This document shows, in pieces, positions 20,223-30,578 of a DNA stretch of 64,000 bases. The stretch covers positions 346,046 through 410,045 of the forward strand of contig NW_005434605.1 of the NCBI RefSeq assembly GCF_000315625.1, read 5' to 3'. Numbering within the stretch: the stretch's first letter is position 1; each line of letters starts with the position of its first letter. Made by a program: the position numbers and the translations under genes. The notes under the pieces are model-generated. The model was not told the DNA's origin. It made no database searches and worked only from the letters and a program-made list of their open reading frames with translations. Source of the stretch: Guillardia theta CCMP2712 (lineage: Eukaryota; Cryptophyceae; Pyrenomonadales; Geminigeraceae).

Positions 20223-21640
20223 ATGGTGGCTCGCGCGATCCTCTCTTTCGTCGCGCTCTTCGGCGCCGCCCATGCCTTTCAGCTCGGGACTCCCGTGCGC
20301 CATGGCCTCTCCTCCTCCTCTTCTCCTCTCCTCCGCACTTGCCTTCACCGTTCGGCTTCTTCCTCTGCACCGACGGTCTCCCCTCGCCTGCGAAGCCTTC
20401 GCATGGCTGACGAGGCCAGGGCAGTGGGATCTCGCGATTCCGGACGACACATGGAGGACACGAGCGAGAGGAGCGAGGCAGTCAGCGACATCTACAAGCC
20501 GTTCTGGGAATGGGCGGCCAAGACCATCAAGGAAAGACTGGGAGACGACCTTGTCTCCTACCCGATCCCCGACGGATATCTAAGGAAAGAAGCCATGGTC
20601 GGCAAGGGGAAGAGAGAGAGCCTGGCCTGGACGCAAAGTTACGGATACCAGACTAAAAAGATGAGGCAGATCCGAGCCGCGCACGTCAATGGAGGAGCTT
20701 CCCTTCAGGTCCTGCTCTTTCTGTGATGCACATACTCTTGATAGTTCCCTCAGGTGCTGAACCTTGTGTTCTTCCCGCACATGAACTACGACTTGCCCTT
20801 CCTCGGACTAGATCTGGTGACCCTTCCCGGCGGTCACCTCATCGCCATCGACATGCAGCCGCTGTTTCAAACTGAGGAGTACAAGAAGAAGTACGCCGAG
20901 CCATGCATGGACATGTATCAGAAGCACGTGAAGAACTTGCCATGGGGGGGAGACTTCCCTGAGGAGGCGAAGCAGTACTTCTCCCCCGTTTTCTTGTGGA
21001 CAAGACCGCAAGAAGACAAGCAGGTGTGGCCTTGACTGGCAGCGTAGGGAGGAGAGGCTGATGCATAGATGTTGCAGGTAGAGACATATGTGTTTGAAGC
21101 CTTCAAGGATTATATCAACAAGTATCTCGACTTTGTCGAGGCTGCAAAGGTTGACGATGATTCTGCCTGTTTCTGATGTGTCGTGGTGTATCATTTTGCT
21201 CACATGTTTTGTTTGTGTCGTCATGTATGATTGCTCTGCGAGGCTCTTCAGCATGATGATCTTTTCTCACCCTAACGGTTGCTGCAGCCAGTGACCGATC
21301 CTGATCATCTAGCTCGCATTCGCGAGCGCCAGCTCTCATACCTGCAGTACAGAGCAGAGAAGGATCCAGGTAGCCACGTCATGTTGTCTCGTGCTCATGC
21401 TCCCTGACGCCGCTCGCTCCCCTCCCCCGCAGCACGAGGAATGTTCACTCGCATGTATGGACCTGAATGGACCGAGCGCTACATCCATGGCTTCCTCTTC
21501 GACCTGGAGGTGATGGCGACCATTGGATCTTATCGTGTCTCTCATGTCCTCCGCAGGAGAAGATGGAGAGCGGCGAGTACAAGACAGGGGAGTTGCTCCC
21601 ATGCTCGGACCCCCTCAACTTCCAGCCCACGCCCCTCTGA
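20223..21640 (+). CDS. PEBA: Plastid ferredoxin-dependent bilin reductase, probably 15,16-dihydrobiliverdin:ferredoxin oxidoreductase (PEBA)
   Basis: Six exons (20223-20708, 20754-21023, 21078-21149, 21288-21369, 21433-21509, 21557-21640) join in perfect phase to 356 residues. The N-terminus [22 protein letters not shown] is a signal peptide with Phe after the AHA cleavage site, followed by a Ser/Arg-rich transit peptide: the cryptophyte plastid-import layout. The core is HY2/PcyA-like: [91 protein letters not shown]. The [11 protein letters not shown](I/L)DMQPLF and [11 protein letters not shown] wording is nearer to cyanobacterial PebA than PebB in my memory, hence the call. The enzyme reduces biliverdin toward phycoerythrobilin, the chromophore of cryptophyte phycobiliproteins. 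The PebA/PebB assignment needs a phylogeny. Confidence 0.92.
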
Positions 21641-21901
21641 ACGCCTCAAGGAAGAGCGGCCGTATCAGCGGAAGATGCGTTTATTAGCATCAGTTGAAGT
21701 TTGTAACATCAGATGAGACCTCTGGCTTCACCAGAATCCGAAAAAACAAAAAGGGATTCGACGAAATCAAAATGTATCCCGAGAAAAAGGTCAAAAAGGT
21801 CAAAAAGAGCAGTGAAAGCTCTGAAGCTCTCCATTGAAGGTTGGCCATCAGGGAGCACAAGAATGTGTGTGTGAGTGAACAATGGCACGAAGCCGCAAAC
21901 G

Positions 21902-23080
21902 TCATTGAATTGCGGGATTCTTCTTCTTGGTCGGAGCAGCAGCCTCTTTGAGCTTCTCTTTCTCCTGCTCGAGCTGCATCCAACCCCGACCATTTGCCAG
22001 CTGCTTCCTCCTTGCAATCGCCTCTGCCTGGCTTTGCCAGTAGAGCGTCAGCACGTTGGTCTGTGAGAGCTGTAGCGGCAAGGTCAGGTTGTTGCCTCCT
22101 CGCGCAGCCGTCTCTGCCACATCATCACCTGCTTCGGTGGTCCGACAATGCGAACAGAGAAGAGTCCAAGGGCACCGAACTACTCGAGCAAGTCAGAGGC
22201 GCTGCCAGCTCTGTCTTCAGTCCTCCTCACCCGCGACCTGAACGCCCTGTGCGCCTCCGGGGACCGCAGGTCCTCCGCCATGATGATCTTCGAGTCCGGG
22301 GCGGCCACCGCGCACATGGAGTCGAGCAAGGCAGCATGGATGGAGGTGCCGTAGGTGATGTCAGCTCCGCACACGATGTCATACCCCTCCCCGCCAGCGA
22401 GCTGACTCAACTGAGACGATTGGGAGCGTCAGTCAGAACTCGCACAACACGCAGGAGAAGCTTGCTCGTACCTTGTCAACATCACTCCAGTCGACCTCGA
22501 GGACTTCTACCTTTCCCGTCAGAGCAGCGCATCCCTCGGGGAGGATCGACTGCCCTTGTTGCCGCGCAGCCTCCAGGAAGATCTCCACGTTCTGCCTCAA
22601 CATCGGGAGCACCTCCTCCTTGTCCGTCAGGACGACCCGCTCGCACCCGAGTGCCGCCATCGTCAACCCCACAAGGCCCGCGCATCCGGACCCCAGCTCT
22701 ATCACGCTCCTTCCTCTCAGGCCCTCAGGTCCAAACTCATGAGAAGCTCCTGGCGCTCCAGCCTGGAGGTATTGCGAGAGCACCACGGACGAGTTCCAGA
22801 TCGTCGAGCCGATCATCATCCCCTTCTCCTGGATCTCCATGGAGCCCTTGAACTGCTGCACTCTGAAGGAGATGCCGCATATCTGTATGTCTTTTTCCTC
22901 CTCGTTGTGCATTGTGTCGAAGGCTATCTTCATCTCTCCGTCGGCGAACAGATCGAGCATCATGTTGCCTGACTCTGCTGAGAACAAGTGCTCGATGCCA
23001 CCAACGGGATGCTCGAGAGAAGTCTTGACCTTCTTCGCGTCCTCCTCTCTCTTGCTCTTGCTCCTTCTCCCGCTCCTCCA
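21902..23080 (-). CDS. METTL21-like protein lysine methyltransferase
   Basis: Exons: about 23080-22472, 22410-22231, 22179-22129 and a last one from 22060 or 22069 to 21902. The family motifs are clear: IGSTIWNSSVVLSQYL, the SAM loop VIELGSGCAGLVGL, MAALGCERVVLTDKEEVLPMLRQNV, LEVDWSD, then YDIVCGADITYG (the post-I Asp motif) and FSVRIVGPP. These non-histone lysine methyltransferases modify chaperones or translation factors. The last exon gives a Lys/Glu-rich tail ending KKKNPAIQ; if its intron is not spliced, the protein ends at 22084 instead. The true 5' end is uncertain: the frame opens at an acceptor-like CTAG at about 23081 and no ATG is visible before it, so a first exon upstream is probable. 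Confidence 0.8.
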
Positions 23081-23109
23081 CTAGCTTGTTCAGTGCTCGC
23101 CTATCCAAT

Positions 23110-23668
23110 CCTGCTCAGTCGACTAGCCTACTAGGGCCCACGAGCCCCCGAAACTTAAAACTCTCCTGCAGGATTCTAAAACTATTTTCACTAATCCTCC
23201 TACAGATTTGTACTGAGAATCTGTGTAAAACTATTTTAAATAATTATAAATCAAAAACACTTTTCCCTCTGGCCATCAGCTCCAAAGGCGCCCCCTAGGC
23301 AGAGTTCCCTACGCAGACTATGAACTGAGGTCGTAGATAGGTCCTAGAAAGATAAGGAAAAAGGCCTAGGAGGTACTACCCCCTCAATGTTCTACTGTTG
23401 GAGGGATAAGCACTCACCCCCCTTCATCACTGAAAAAGGACCCCTACATGACCTAGTACCCTTCTGGCTCACCACCCCCTATAAGAGAGCGAAACTATTC
23501 AAGTACCCCTGCTCTATCAATATGACCCCTACTTTTCATATGAAAAAAAGGGGTAATAGAGTACCCTCAAGGGCATGACCCAAGATTTTCCATCCCCTGT
23601 ACCCCCTGGACACACCTGAGGCCCTCATCCCCGTACCACACCTGCCTGGAGGTACCGCACGTGCGATC
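23110..23668. other. Intergenic: AT-rich stretch then C-rich tract
   Basis: About 23,150-23,275 is AT-rich (ATTTTAAATAATTATAAATC). About 23,370-23,610 carries TACCCCC/ACCCCCT runs on the plus strand, ending about 60 bases before the Pescadillo start. No gene is visible. Confidence 0.55.
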
Positions 23669-25420
23669 ATGGCGCGAGCGCCGAAGAAGAAGGGGAAGAC
23701 GGGGGAGGCAGCGAGCTACGTGACGAGGAACCAGGCGATCAAGAAGCTGCAGGTGACGCTGGGAGACTTCCGGCGCCTCTGCATCCTCAAGGGGGTCTAC
23801 CCCAGAGATCCCAAGAAGAAGGCCAAGGGCAAGGACAAGACTTACTACGCCACCAAGGACATCTTGTTCCTTCTGCACGAGCCTGTGCTGTCAAAGCTGA
23901 GAGACATCAGGGCACACAAGAGGAAGATTATCAAGGCGAAGTCGAAGAAAGATTTTGTGCTGGTCGAGTACCTGGATAAGCGCAAACCCTTCTACTTGCT
24001 CGACCGTCTTGTGAAAGAGAGGTTCCCTACCTTCACGGATGCTGTGCGCGACATGGACGACGCTCTGTCAATGGCAACCTTGTTCTCCAATCTCCCAAGC
24101 ACAAACTTGATTCAAAGCAAGCGAACGTTGAACTGCAGGCGTCTCTGTCTCGAGTTCTTCAACTACGTCGCCCTGTCACATTCTCTGAGAAAGGTCTTCT
24201 TGTCCATCAAGGGATGTTACTTCCAAGCAGAAGTGCAAGGGCAGTCAGTGACGTGGCTCGTTCCTTACAACTTCGTGCAGGAAGTTCCCCCCGACATCGA
24301 CTACCGCGTGATGATGACCTTCCTTGAGTTCTACGAGACCCAACTTCACTTCATCAATTTCCGCCTGTACAACACGCTCGGGCTCAAGTATCCGCCCCAG
24401 GTTGATTTGCAGAAAAGCGACGCAAACTTGGGCATCAATGCCTTTCTTCTTGAGCAGATCTCTTCGGAAGACCCAGAGGCTACTCCAGCAGCCCCTGATG
24501 CAGCCAAGACTGTCACGGCACAAAAGAAAGCTTCTAATGGGGAGAAGAAGCAGCAGCAGGCTAAGATCAAGTCGCTGCAGGAGAAGATGCAGGACATTCT
24601 TGAGAACGAGAACGAATCAAAGTCGCAGGAGGACGTTGGGGAGGACATCAATGCTGACCTCGAGGACGAGGAGGCCGAGGAGGAGGAACAGGAGCAAGGG
24701 ACTGAGACCCTCCTCTTCAAGAAGCTCAAGTTCTTCTTGTCAAGGGAAGTCCCCCGAGCTCTCCTGGAGCTGATGATCAAGTCCTTTGGAGGAGCTGTGG
24801 GGTGGGAGGGGCCCGGAAGTCCCTTCCCTGAGAGCGACGAGTCCATCACCCACCAGGTGGTAGACAGAGACACTCAGCGACACATGTTCCTGAGCCGCGA
24901 GTACGTCCAGCCTCAGTGGGTCGCAGACAGCTGCAACGCTGGCTTGCTTCTCCCTGTGGAGGAGTACGGGCCCGGAGTCTGTCCTCCTCCGCATCTTTCG
25001 CCCTTCGTGGATGATGAGGAGGAAGGATACCTGCCGGAGCGGCGCAGGTTCATCCTGTCGCTGCAGGAGAAGTCGAAGAACCATGCTGGAGCTTTCGATG
25101 ACATGCCACAGGACCCTGCAGAAGGCGATGAGGCAGATGCCAAGATGAAGGATGAGGACGAGGAAGAAGAGGACGAGGAAGAGGACGAGGAGGTTGACGC
25201 TGCTGAAGCGCAATATCAGAGCGAGTTGGCAAAGGAGTCAGGCAAGGAGGAAGCAATATCAGCGCCCAAGTCGACGAAGACCAAGAAGACTAAGGCAGAA
25301 ATCGAAGAGGAGCGAGCTAGGATGATGATGTCGAAGAAGGACAGACGGCTGTACGATAAGATTATGTTCGCCAAGGAGAGGAAGCGTCAGAGGGTGCAGA
25401 GGTTGGAGAACAAGAAGTAA
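23669..25420 (+). CDS. PES1: Pescadillo homolog (PES1/NOP7), ribosome biogenesis
   Basis: An uninterrupted 583-codon frame. The N-terminal Pescadillo domain is unmistakable: YVTRNQAIKKLQVTLGDFRRLCILKGVYPRDPKKK, YATKDILFLLHEP, then TFTDAVRDMDDALSMATLFSNLPS and PPDIDYRVMMTFLEFYETQLHFINFRLYN. A coiled, acidic linker (about residues 275-350) leads to a BRCT domain around residues 350-430 (LFKKLKFFLSREVPRALLELMIKSFGG, YVQPQWVADSCNAGLLLP). The C-terminus has an acidic run then a basic tail (MMMSKKDRRLYDKIMFAKERKRQR). The protein belongs to the PeBoW complex required for 27S/32S pre-rRNA processing in the nucleolus. The whole gene lacks introns, unlike most neighbours. Confidence 0.97.
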   Translation: MARAPKKKGKTGEAASYVTRNQAIKKLQVTLGDFRRLCILKGVYPRDPKKKAKGKDKTYYATKDILFLLHEPVLSKLRDIRAHKRKIIKAKSKKDFVLVEYLDKRKPFYLLDRLVKERFPTFTDAVRDMDDALSMATLFSNLPSTNLIQSKRTLNCRRLCLEFFNYVALSHSLRKVFLSIKGCYFQAEVQGQSVTWLVPYNFVQEVPPDIDYRVMMTFLEFYETQLHFINFRLYNTLGLKYPPQVDLQKSDANLGINAFLLEQISSEDPEATPAAPDAAKTVTAQKKASNGEKKQQQAKIKSLQEKMQDILENENESKSQEDVGEDINADLEDEEAEEEEQEQGTETLLFKKLKFFLSREVPRALLELMIKSFGGAVGWEGPGSPFPESDESITHQVVDRDTQRHMFLSREYVQPQWVADSCNAGLLLPVEEYGPGVCPPPHLSPFVDDEEEGYLPERRRFILSLQEKSKNHAGAFDDMPQDPAEGDEADAKMKDEDEEEEDEEEDEEVDAAEAQYQSELAKESGKEEAISAPKSTKTKKTKAEIEEERARMMMSKKDRRLYDKIMFAKERKRQRVQRLENKK

Positions 25421-25969
25421 GATGAGACAACATGCGCGCTCCTACAGACAGACTGTTATTGTTTCTAGAAAACTTGAGTTTTCATGCCTTGCCATGCACG
25501 AGCCAGAGATGTCATCAAAGACGATCGTGTTGTTCATAAAGTGGAAGAAGTAAAGTTTGACACAATAGTTGCCATTTGGGTCCTTACTTACACTCCACAA
25601 AAAGAAAATACTCTAAGAGCACACACTCATCTCTGTCGGCCGGAATGGGGAAATACAAAAATCATGGAACGCGGAAACTACAGTCATCCTGTATGATCAA
25701 TCTTAATGTGATAGCGCCTTGGAGAGAACATAAACTAAGACAATAACTTGAGGCTAAGCATTTAAAGTAATTCACCATTCCACAAGATTGGAGCCAACTT
25801 GGAAAATCATCTAGCCCTTCAACAATGCAATACATCTGGAGATGAAGCATGGCCCTCCGTAGCTTCGTAAGGTTGCCCGCCATGTTATAGAAGATATTCG
25901 CAAGTCAGCAAATGAGAAACTTTGCCGCCAATTACACTACATCATTGCAAACAGAGACAATTTCTGGGA
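25421..25969. other. Convergent spacer
   Basis: The 3' regions of Pescadillo (plus) and the RAD6-like gene (minus) face each other here. The sequence is AT-richer than the coding parts, with no recognisable gene, repeat or RNA. Confidence 0.6.
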
Positions 25970-26555
25970 TTAAGCTCCTCCAAGGCTTTCTTCCGTCAGT
26001 CTTCTCACCCTCTTATTGTATGCTTTTCTGTCCTGGAGAAACAGCTCCGCAGCTTCTGGGTTTGCTGGGCTTCCACAATTCGGATCCGTCAAGAGCGACT
26101 GAATAGAGGTTAATACAGAGCTGACTGTGTATGAAGGACTCCATTTGTTCTGAATGATGTCCAGGCACAAAGTTCCATCTTGATAGACTGCAAAAATCGA
26201 ATTAGTTTCAAGCCCAGGCCAGGAGACAAGGACATGCAGAACAAACAACCTACCGTTAGGGTGAAAAACTTTTGTTGTAAAGCGAACTTTCGGGGGCTTA
26301 TCTGGATACTGATCGCAGAAGGTCATCCGCAAGCTGAATATTCCCCCTTCCCAAGGCGTATCTGCTGGCCCAAAGATTGTCGCTGTCCAAACAAAAATAT
26401 TTTCTTCACTAAGGGGTGCCGCACTTGCTCCCTACAAAGCATACATCACAAAATCGCAGAGGTTTATGGTGACATGCTCGACTCACCTCTGGCGCATCTT
26501 TTTGCATTTCACGAAGATCACTCATTAAACGCAAGGTTGCGGCATTCTGCGACAT
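25970..26555 (-). CDS. RAD6: Ubiquitin-conjugating enzyme E2, RAD6/UBE2A-like
   Basis: Three exons, 26555-26487, 26431-26254 and 26187-25970, join in phase to 154 residues, the normal length. The protein reads MSQNAATLRLMSDLREMQKDAPEG, IFGPADTPWEGGIFSLRM, the DKPPKVRFTTKVFHPNVYQDG segment, then GTLCLDIIQNKWSPSY with the active-site Cys, VSSVLTSIQSLLTDPN and SPANPEAAELFL. This is the RAD6 class (post-replication repair, H2B ubiquitination; N-end rule). The HPN motif is split by an intron after its Asn codon. No acidic C-terminal tail as in yeast; the ending is TEESLGGA. Confidence 0.95.
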
Positions 26556-26659
26556 TTCACCTAACTGGCTCTACTGGATACCGCGTTCTGAAAGGTATGA
26601 ATGGAAAAGCTTCCGCAACAAGATTCAGGGTCCTCGAGGATTACAAGATTTCTGATCTG

Positions 26660-27560
26660 TAAAAAATTGTCAAATCAATGCACAAATCAAAATTCACATT
26701 CAAGTGGATACAAGGAAGGTCAGAGATTTTTTCAGTGCAGGGAAATTACAACATACGGACTGAACATGCTCAGCAAATGAGCGCAGCATGTAAATAATGA
26801 CCGGAGAACACTCCAACCACATCGAAAAAAATCGTCTTTAAAGAGAAAAAACGAACTACGATCAGGGCTAACAAGGATTCCCATCACAAAGAGGCAACAT
26901 GTAGCGGACAATCATCCGTAGGATGATATAAATAATCAAACGAACACGGGAAAACGTTTCAGTTGTACGAAGCATCAATGGCTGTGTGCTGTTCTGCTCT
27001 CCGATCAAAACTAAAAAAGTCATCTGCAGGGATGGGCAAAGTTGGTCTGGAACGCGCAACAGACAAAATTGGCTGGCGAAGCAAACCACAAGACATAAAG
27101 AACATTCGAGGTCCCAACCATAGTCAATTTTGGAAGCAAAGACTATGCATGTCATGCTTGCCTATCCCACAAGCTACTTTCGACGCAGATCAGGAGTGGG
27201 TAATTTCAAAGTAGTTCCTTGCGAACCCCAAAGTCGCCATGAAGGGGTTTACAGTCGAAACGCACAATCCCTTCAGCAGTAAAATGGTTTTTGACTTGAG
27301 ATGAATTCAGAAGCTGCAAAAGTGCGAGGAGCGATGCGAACACAGCTAGAAGGGTGTCGATCGAATCGGCAAACTAAGCTGCTCAAGTACAATCCGCTAC
27401 ATGGTACAAGGAGCGCGCTCTCGAAAATCGTGCAGATTGACAGACCACAACATTCAAGAATGTCGAGATCCACAAGAAACGATATAACAGTACAATGTAC
27501 AGGAGGAGGAGGAGGAGGCAGATGAGCGGTGGCATTGAACCTGCTGTCGGCGGGGGGGGG
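26660..27560. other. Non-coding region upstream of the RAD6-like gene
   Basis: Moderately AT-rich sequence with no convincing gene. Open frames on both strands (about 80-120 codons) lack splice support and recognisable protein character. A GGAGGAGGAGG run at about 27,502 leads into the G-rich tract. Confidence 0.5.
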
Positions 27561-27574
27561 AGGAGCGGCGGAAT

Positions 27575-28985
27575 GGTGGAGGATGAGAGGGGTGGGGGTG
27601 GTTTGTGGTACACGAGGGGGTGAGGAGGGTACTCCGCCTTCCAAAGTTTGGTAGGGGTGGCATTTGGGAGTATTGCGGTGAGGGTTGTCTACAACATGGG
27701 GGTGGGTGGCAAAATCAATTAGAGGGTAGGTGAACAGACAGGTGGGGTGAAAAAAAGATGAAGCATGAACAGGGGGTACATTACATCTTGGGGGTTATCA
27801 GGGCCCTAGCAAGCCAATGAGGTCTGGACAGTGAGATATTTATATTGATCAACAATGATGGATTTCCTCAGTCTGCAGCACCCATCCGGGATCATGCCTT
27901 TGTCCTTTTTCGGAGAGGTTGGGGTCATGAAGAAGGGGTGCCGTGACTAAATGTGGGGTTAGTGCTGAGAAGGGGTCCATTGAGGTCTAGGGTGGGGCAC
28001 CCTAGGAGTGCAAATTCAGGGTGCAACACTAGTTAGAGGGGGTGGAGTAATCATGGGGGTGGGTTTGAGGAGAAGTTGGTGGTGGGGTGGTACAAACTCG
28101 TGGTGGGTGAGGAACCCGATTTGTCTTATTTGTGAGGGGTAGTGAACGGAGGTGGTACTTTAACAGGGGTAGAGGGTGAGTGACTCAATATAATCGGGGG
28201 TACTAAAACAAGGAGTTGTGAATTATGTATTTCAAGGTGGGTAGTAACGACTGAATTCATTGGGTATAAAATTCATCAAACAAAACTAGAAGGGTAGGGT
28301 GGTATTATTGGGGGTCAGGGGGTTATGGTAATTTCAAATTGGTTTGCCAAAGATAGGTAGTATTGGAGACAAAAAGGGGTGGGTTGTCCAATCGAGGTTC
28401 CATGGGTGGGGTGATCCAAGAAGAGGAGATCGCTCTAGAAGATCTTCTGTATCTAGGGGTGGGGGTAGGGGCATGAGGGGTCCGGGTTGAAAAGGATGGT
28501 AGGGGGTAGAATTATTCGAACCTTTCAGGTGGTAGGGTACTTTCACAGGGGTAACATTCTAGGAAATAACCAAGGCAGTCCCTTCCAAAGGGTGGGTACT
28601 TTTGCAACTCAGCCACTGGGGTGGAAGTCGGTTGGCTATAGATGGGGTAGTGGCTACATATGACTGGGAGAGGTGGGTAATAATAATCCATTCGAAGGTG
28701 GGGTAGTCCCAAGGGATGATCGAGGCTTTTGCAAGGAGGTCATACCTATCTAGGTAGGGGTGGAACAGATTACTCATCGTTGTAATGGGGTGGGGTAGTG
28801 AAGAGGGTGGTAGTCAGTCATCGGTCAAGGTAGAGGAGGGGAGGTTTGACCTTCGAGTGAGGGACACATGGGGGTGTCTTGGAAAGGAGGGTACCCATGT
28901 GGGGTAGGGGTTATTGTGGTCAGCGGTACTTGATAGGGGACATACAGAGGTGTCTGGTAGGGTACTATTGCTGACCCCACCCCAC
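27575..28985. repeat. Long G-rich (GGGGTA-type) strand-asymmetric tract
   Basis: For about 1.4 kb the plus strand is dominated by degenerate words such as GGGGTGG, GGGTAGGG and GGGGGTA with few C runs. There is no fixed period, so it is not a classical satellite. The polarity ends near 28,975, where CCCCACCCC appears. No gene is visible. The same texture recurs, in either orientation, at 6.9-7.3, 10.1, 19.9, 23.4, 41.1-42.6, 46.5-46.9 and 57.7-59.2 kb. Confidence 0.85.
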
Positions 28986-29284
28986 CCCTTTGAATTGACA
29001 AATTACACCCCCACTTTGCTATCATTTCTTACCGGTGCTGAATGAACAATCCTGGCCTCCTTTTTACCGACAGAGCCTGCCCCAACGAAAGATTTGAAAC
29101 CATCTCGAAACTTATTGATCAAAAATAGATATCGGACTCTTTGCACGTGTAAAAGGCAGCCTCAAATCTGAAATTTTATGGACCATTCTGACGGAATGAA
29201 TGCCTTTCTACCTCAAACAGATACGAGGGGGTGGGGTGGGGAACTTAAGCATGGCCCCCCTCAGATACATTTATGTCTCAAACC

Positions 29285-29930
29285 GTGCCCCGGCTGAGAC
29301 TCTCCGAGGCTCAGTGCCACTGGCTGGCCGGGCCGGGCCCAGTCGCCGGGCCCGGCTAGTCACGACTCGTGGCACCCGGTGACCAGGCTCGGCATTCTTC
29401 AAGTGAGTCTGTCTTGACTGACTCAAAGGTAAACGGCCTGACTGGTTAACTTGAAAACCGTCCCGGCAGAATGGCCCGGCCGCCGCCCAGCGAGCCTCGG
29501 AACGCACGGCCCTGTGGCACCGTCTGACTCACTGACTGAGTCGCGTGGCGGGCCGCCGCGGTACTGTACACGGCTCCCGGTATCCGGGCCGTGTGGCCGC
29601 GGCAATGAGTGGGCCGCCGCGGCCGATGATCAGCATCCGATCATCCGGCCGCGGGGTCCGAAAAAACTCCGGGCCCGGGCCGGGACACTGACAACGGTGC
29701 CCGTAAAGCTAATTGCCAGTTCCAGTACAAAATTTGAAGATTACTCCTAAGAATGATGGTACAAATATAATAATAGTTTTCTTCTCATTATCGAGTCTCG
29801 GTAGAGATTTATATATAGTAATTTAATATTCTTACCATTGCGATTAAAAATTTCTACAAGTTTTCTTAAAACAAATCTAAACATGCGCATAAAGGTACAA
29901 ATTTACATTGCCCTTGTTAAATTGCTGACC
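29285..29930. repeat. GC-rich CCGG-type island followed by AT-rich stretch
   Basis: About 29,285-29,700 is packed with GGCCGGGCCGGGCCC-type words, GCCGCGGCC and TGACTGACTC punctuation, then switches abruptly to AT-rich sequence (29,740-29,930). The same pairing occurs at 40.1-41.05 kb and 57.07-57.45 kb. No gene is supported. Confidence 0.7.
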
Positions 29931-29934
29931 GCCA

Positions 29935-30578
29935 CAATGCAGGACTCAGACGAGAGGAGTGAGGTGAGCGGGGGAGGAGGAGGAGGAGGGAGAGGAGGAT
30001 GATCAGGATAGGGAGCTGAACCAGATTCAATTGTGGAAGATGAAGGGGACAGGTGAAGAGGTGAAACAGTAGATTCATCAGGAGACGAGAGGTGATGGTG
30101 AGCGGATTACGAACGATGCAAGGTAGTGGTATGCACTTTTAAGCTCGAATCAGGGTGAAGAGATGCAAGGGGGGGAAGATCACACATGACTGGAGAGCGG
30201 AATGCTGTGCCATGGAGGGGCGAGGATTGAGTCCAAGGAGATTTAGTGATACACGGAGGCACAGCAGCAGGTTAGAGGTTTCCCAGTCGATGTCTTAGAG
30301 CGTAGACGATGCCCCCAAACTGTTCCAGAGCTGCTGGACTGGCATTCAAGACGAGTGGTATCTTTGCTCTATTCATTGAAACAAAATCGTTCAGAATCAC
30401 CAGCAACCGTGTTTTTGCACTTTGTTCGTATCCCATTTCCGTATGTGGTAGGAGAGATGAATGTTGTTCATATGCTTGTATTTCCGTGTTGTGATGAACT
30501 TGAAGCCACGTCAATGACGGTCTCGCAACATATCAAGCTCGTGGGAAGTACCCCGGCGTTAATATTCGGTGGCAGGAC
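29935..30578. other. Upstream region of the cysteine dioxygenase gene
   Basis: No convincing gene. A GAGGAGGAGG run lies at about 29,970. The 80-codon minus-strand frame at 30272-30514 lacks support. The 5' UTR and promoter of the cysteine dioxygenase gene should lie near its right end. Confidence 0.45.

Noticed and set aside
22084-22129. METTL21-like protein ending at 22084
   Set aside because: Possible, but a good GTGATG donor and an in-phase acceptor lead to a natural Lys-rich terminal exon; kept as the alternative.
27575-28985. G-rich tract as an internal telomere array
   Set aside because: No constant repeat unit or period; only short degenerate words. Kept as a finding of unknown nature instead.
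30272-30514. 80-codon minus-strand gene
   Set aside because: No start context, splice signals or recognisable protein character, and it overlaps the likely promoter of the dioxygenase gene.
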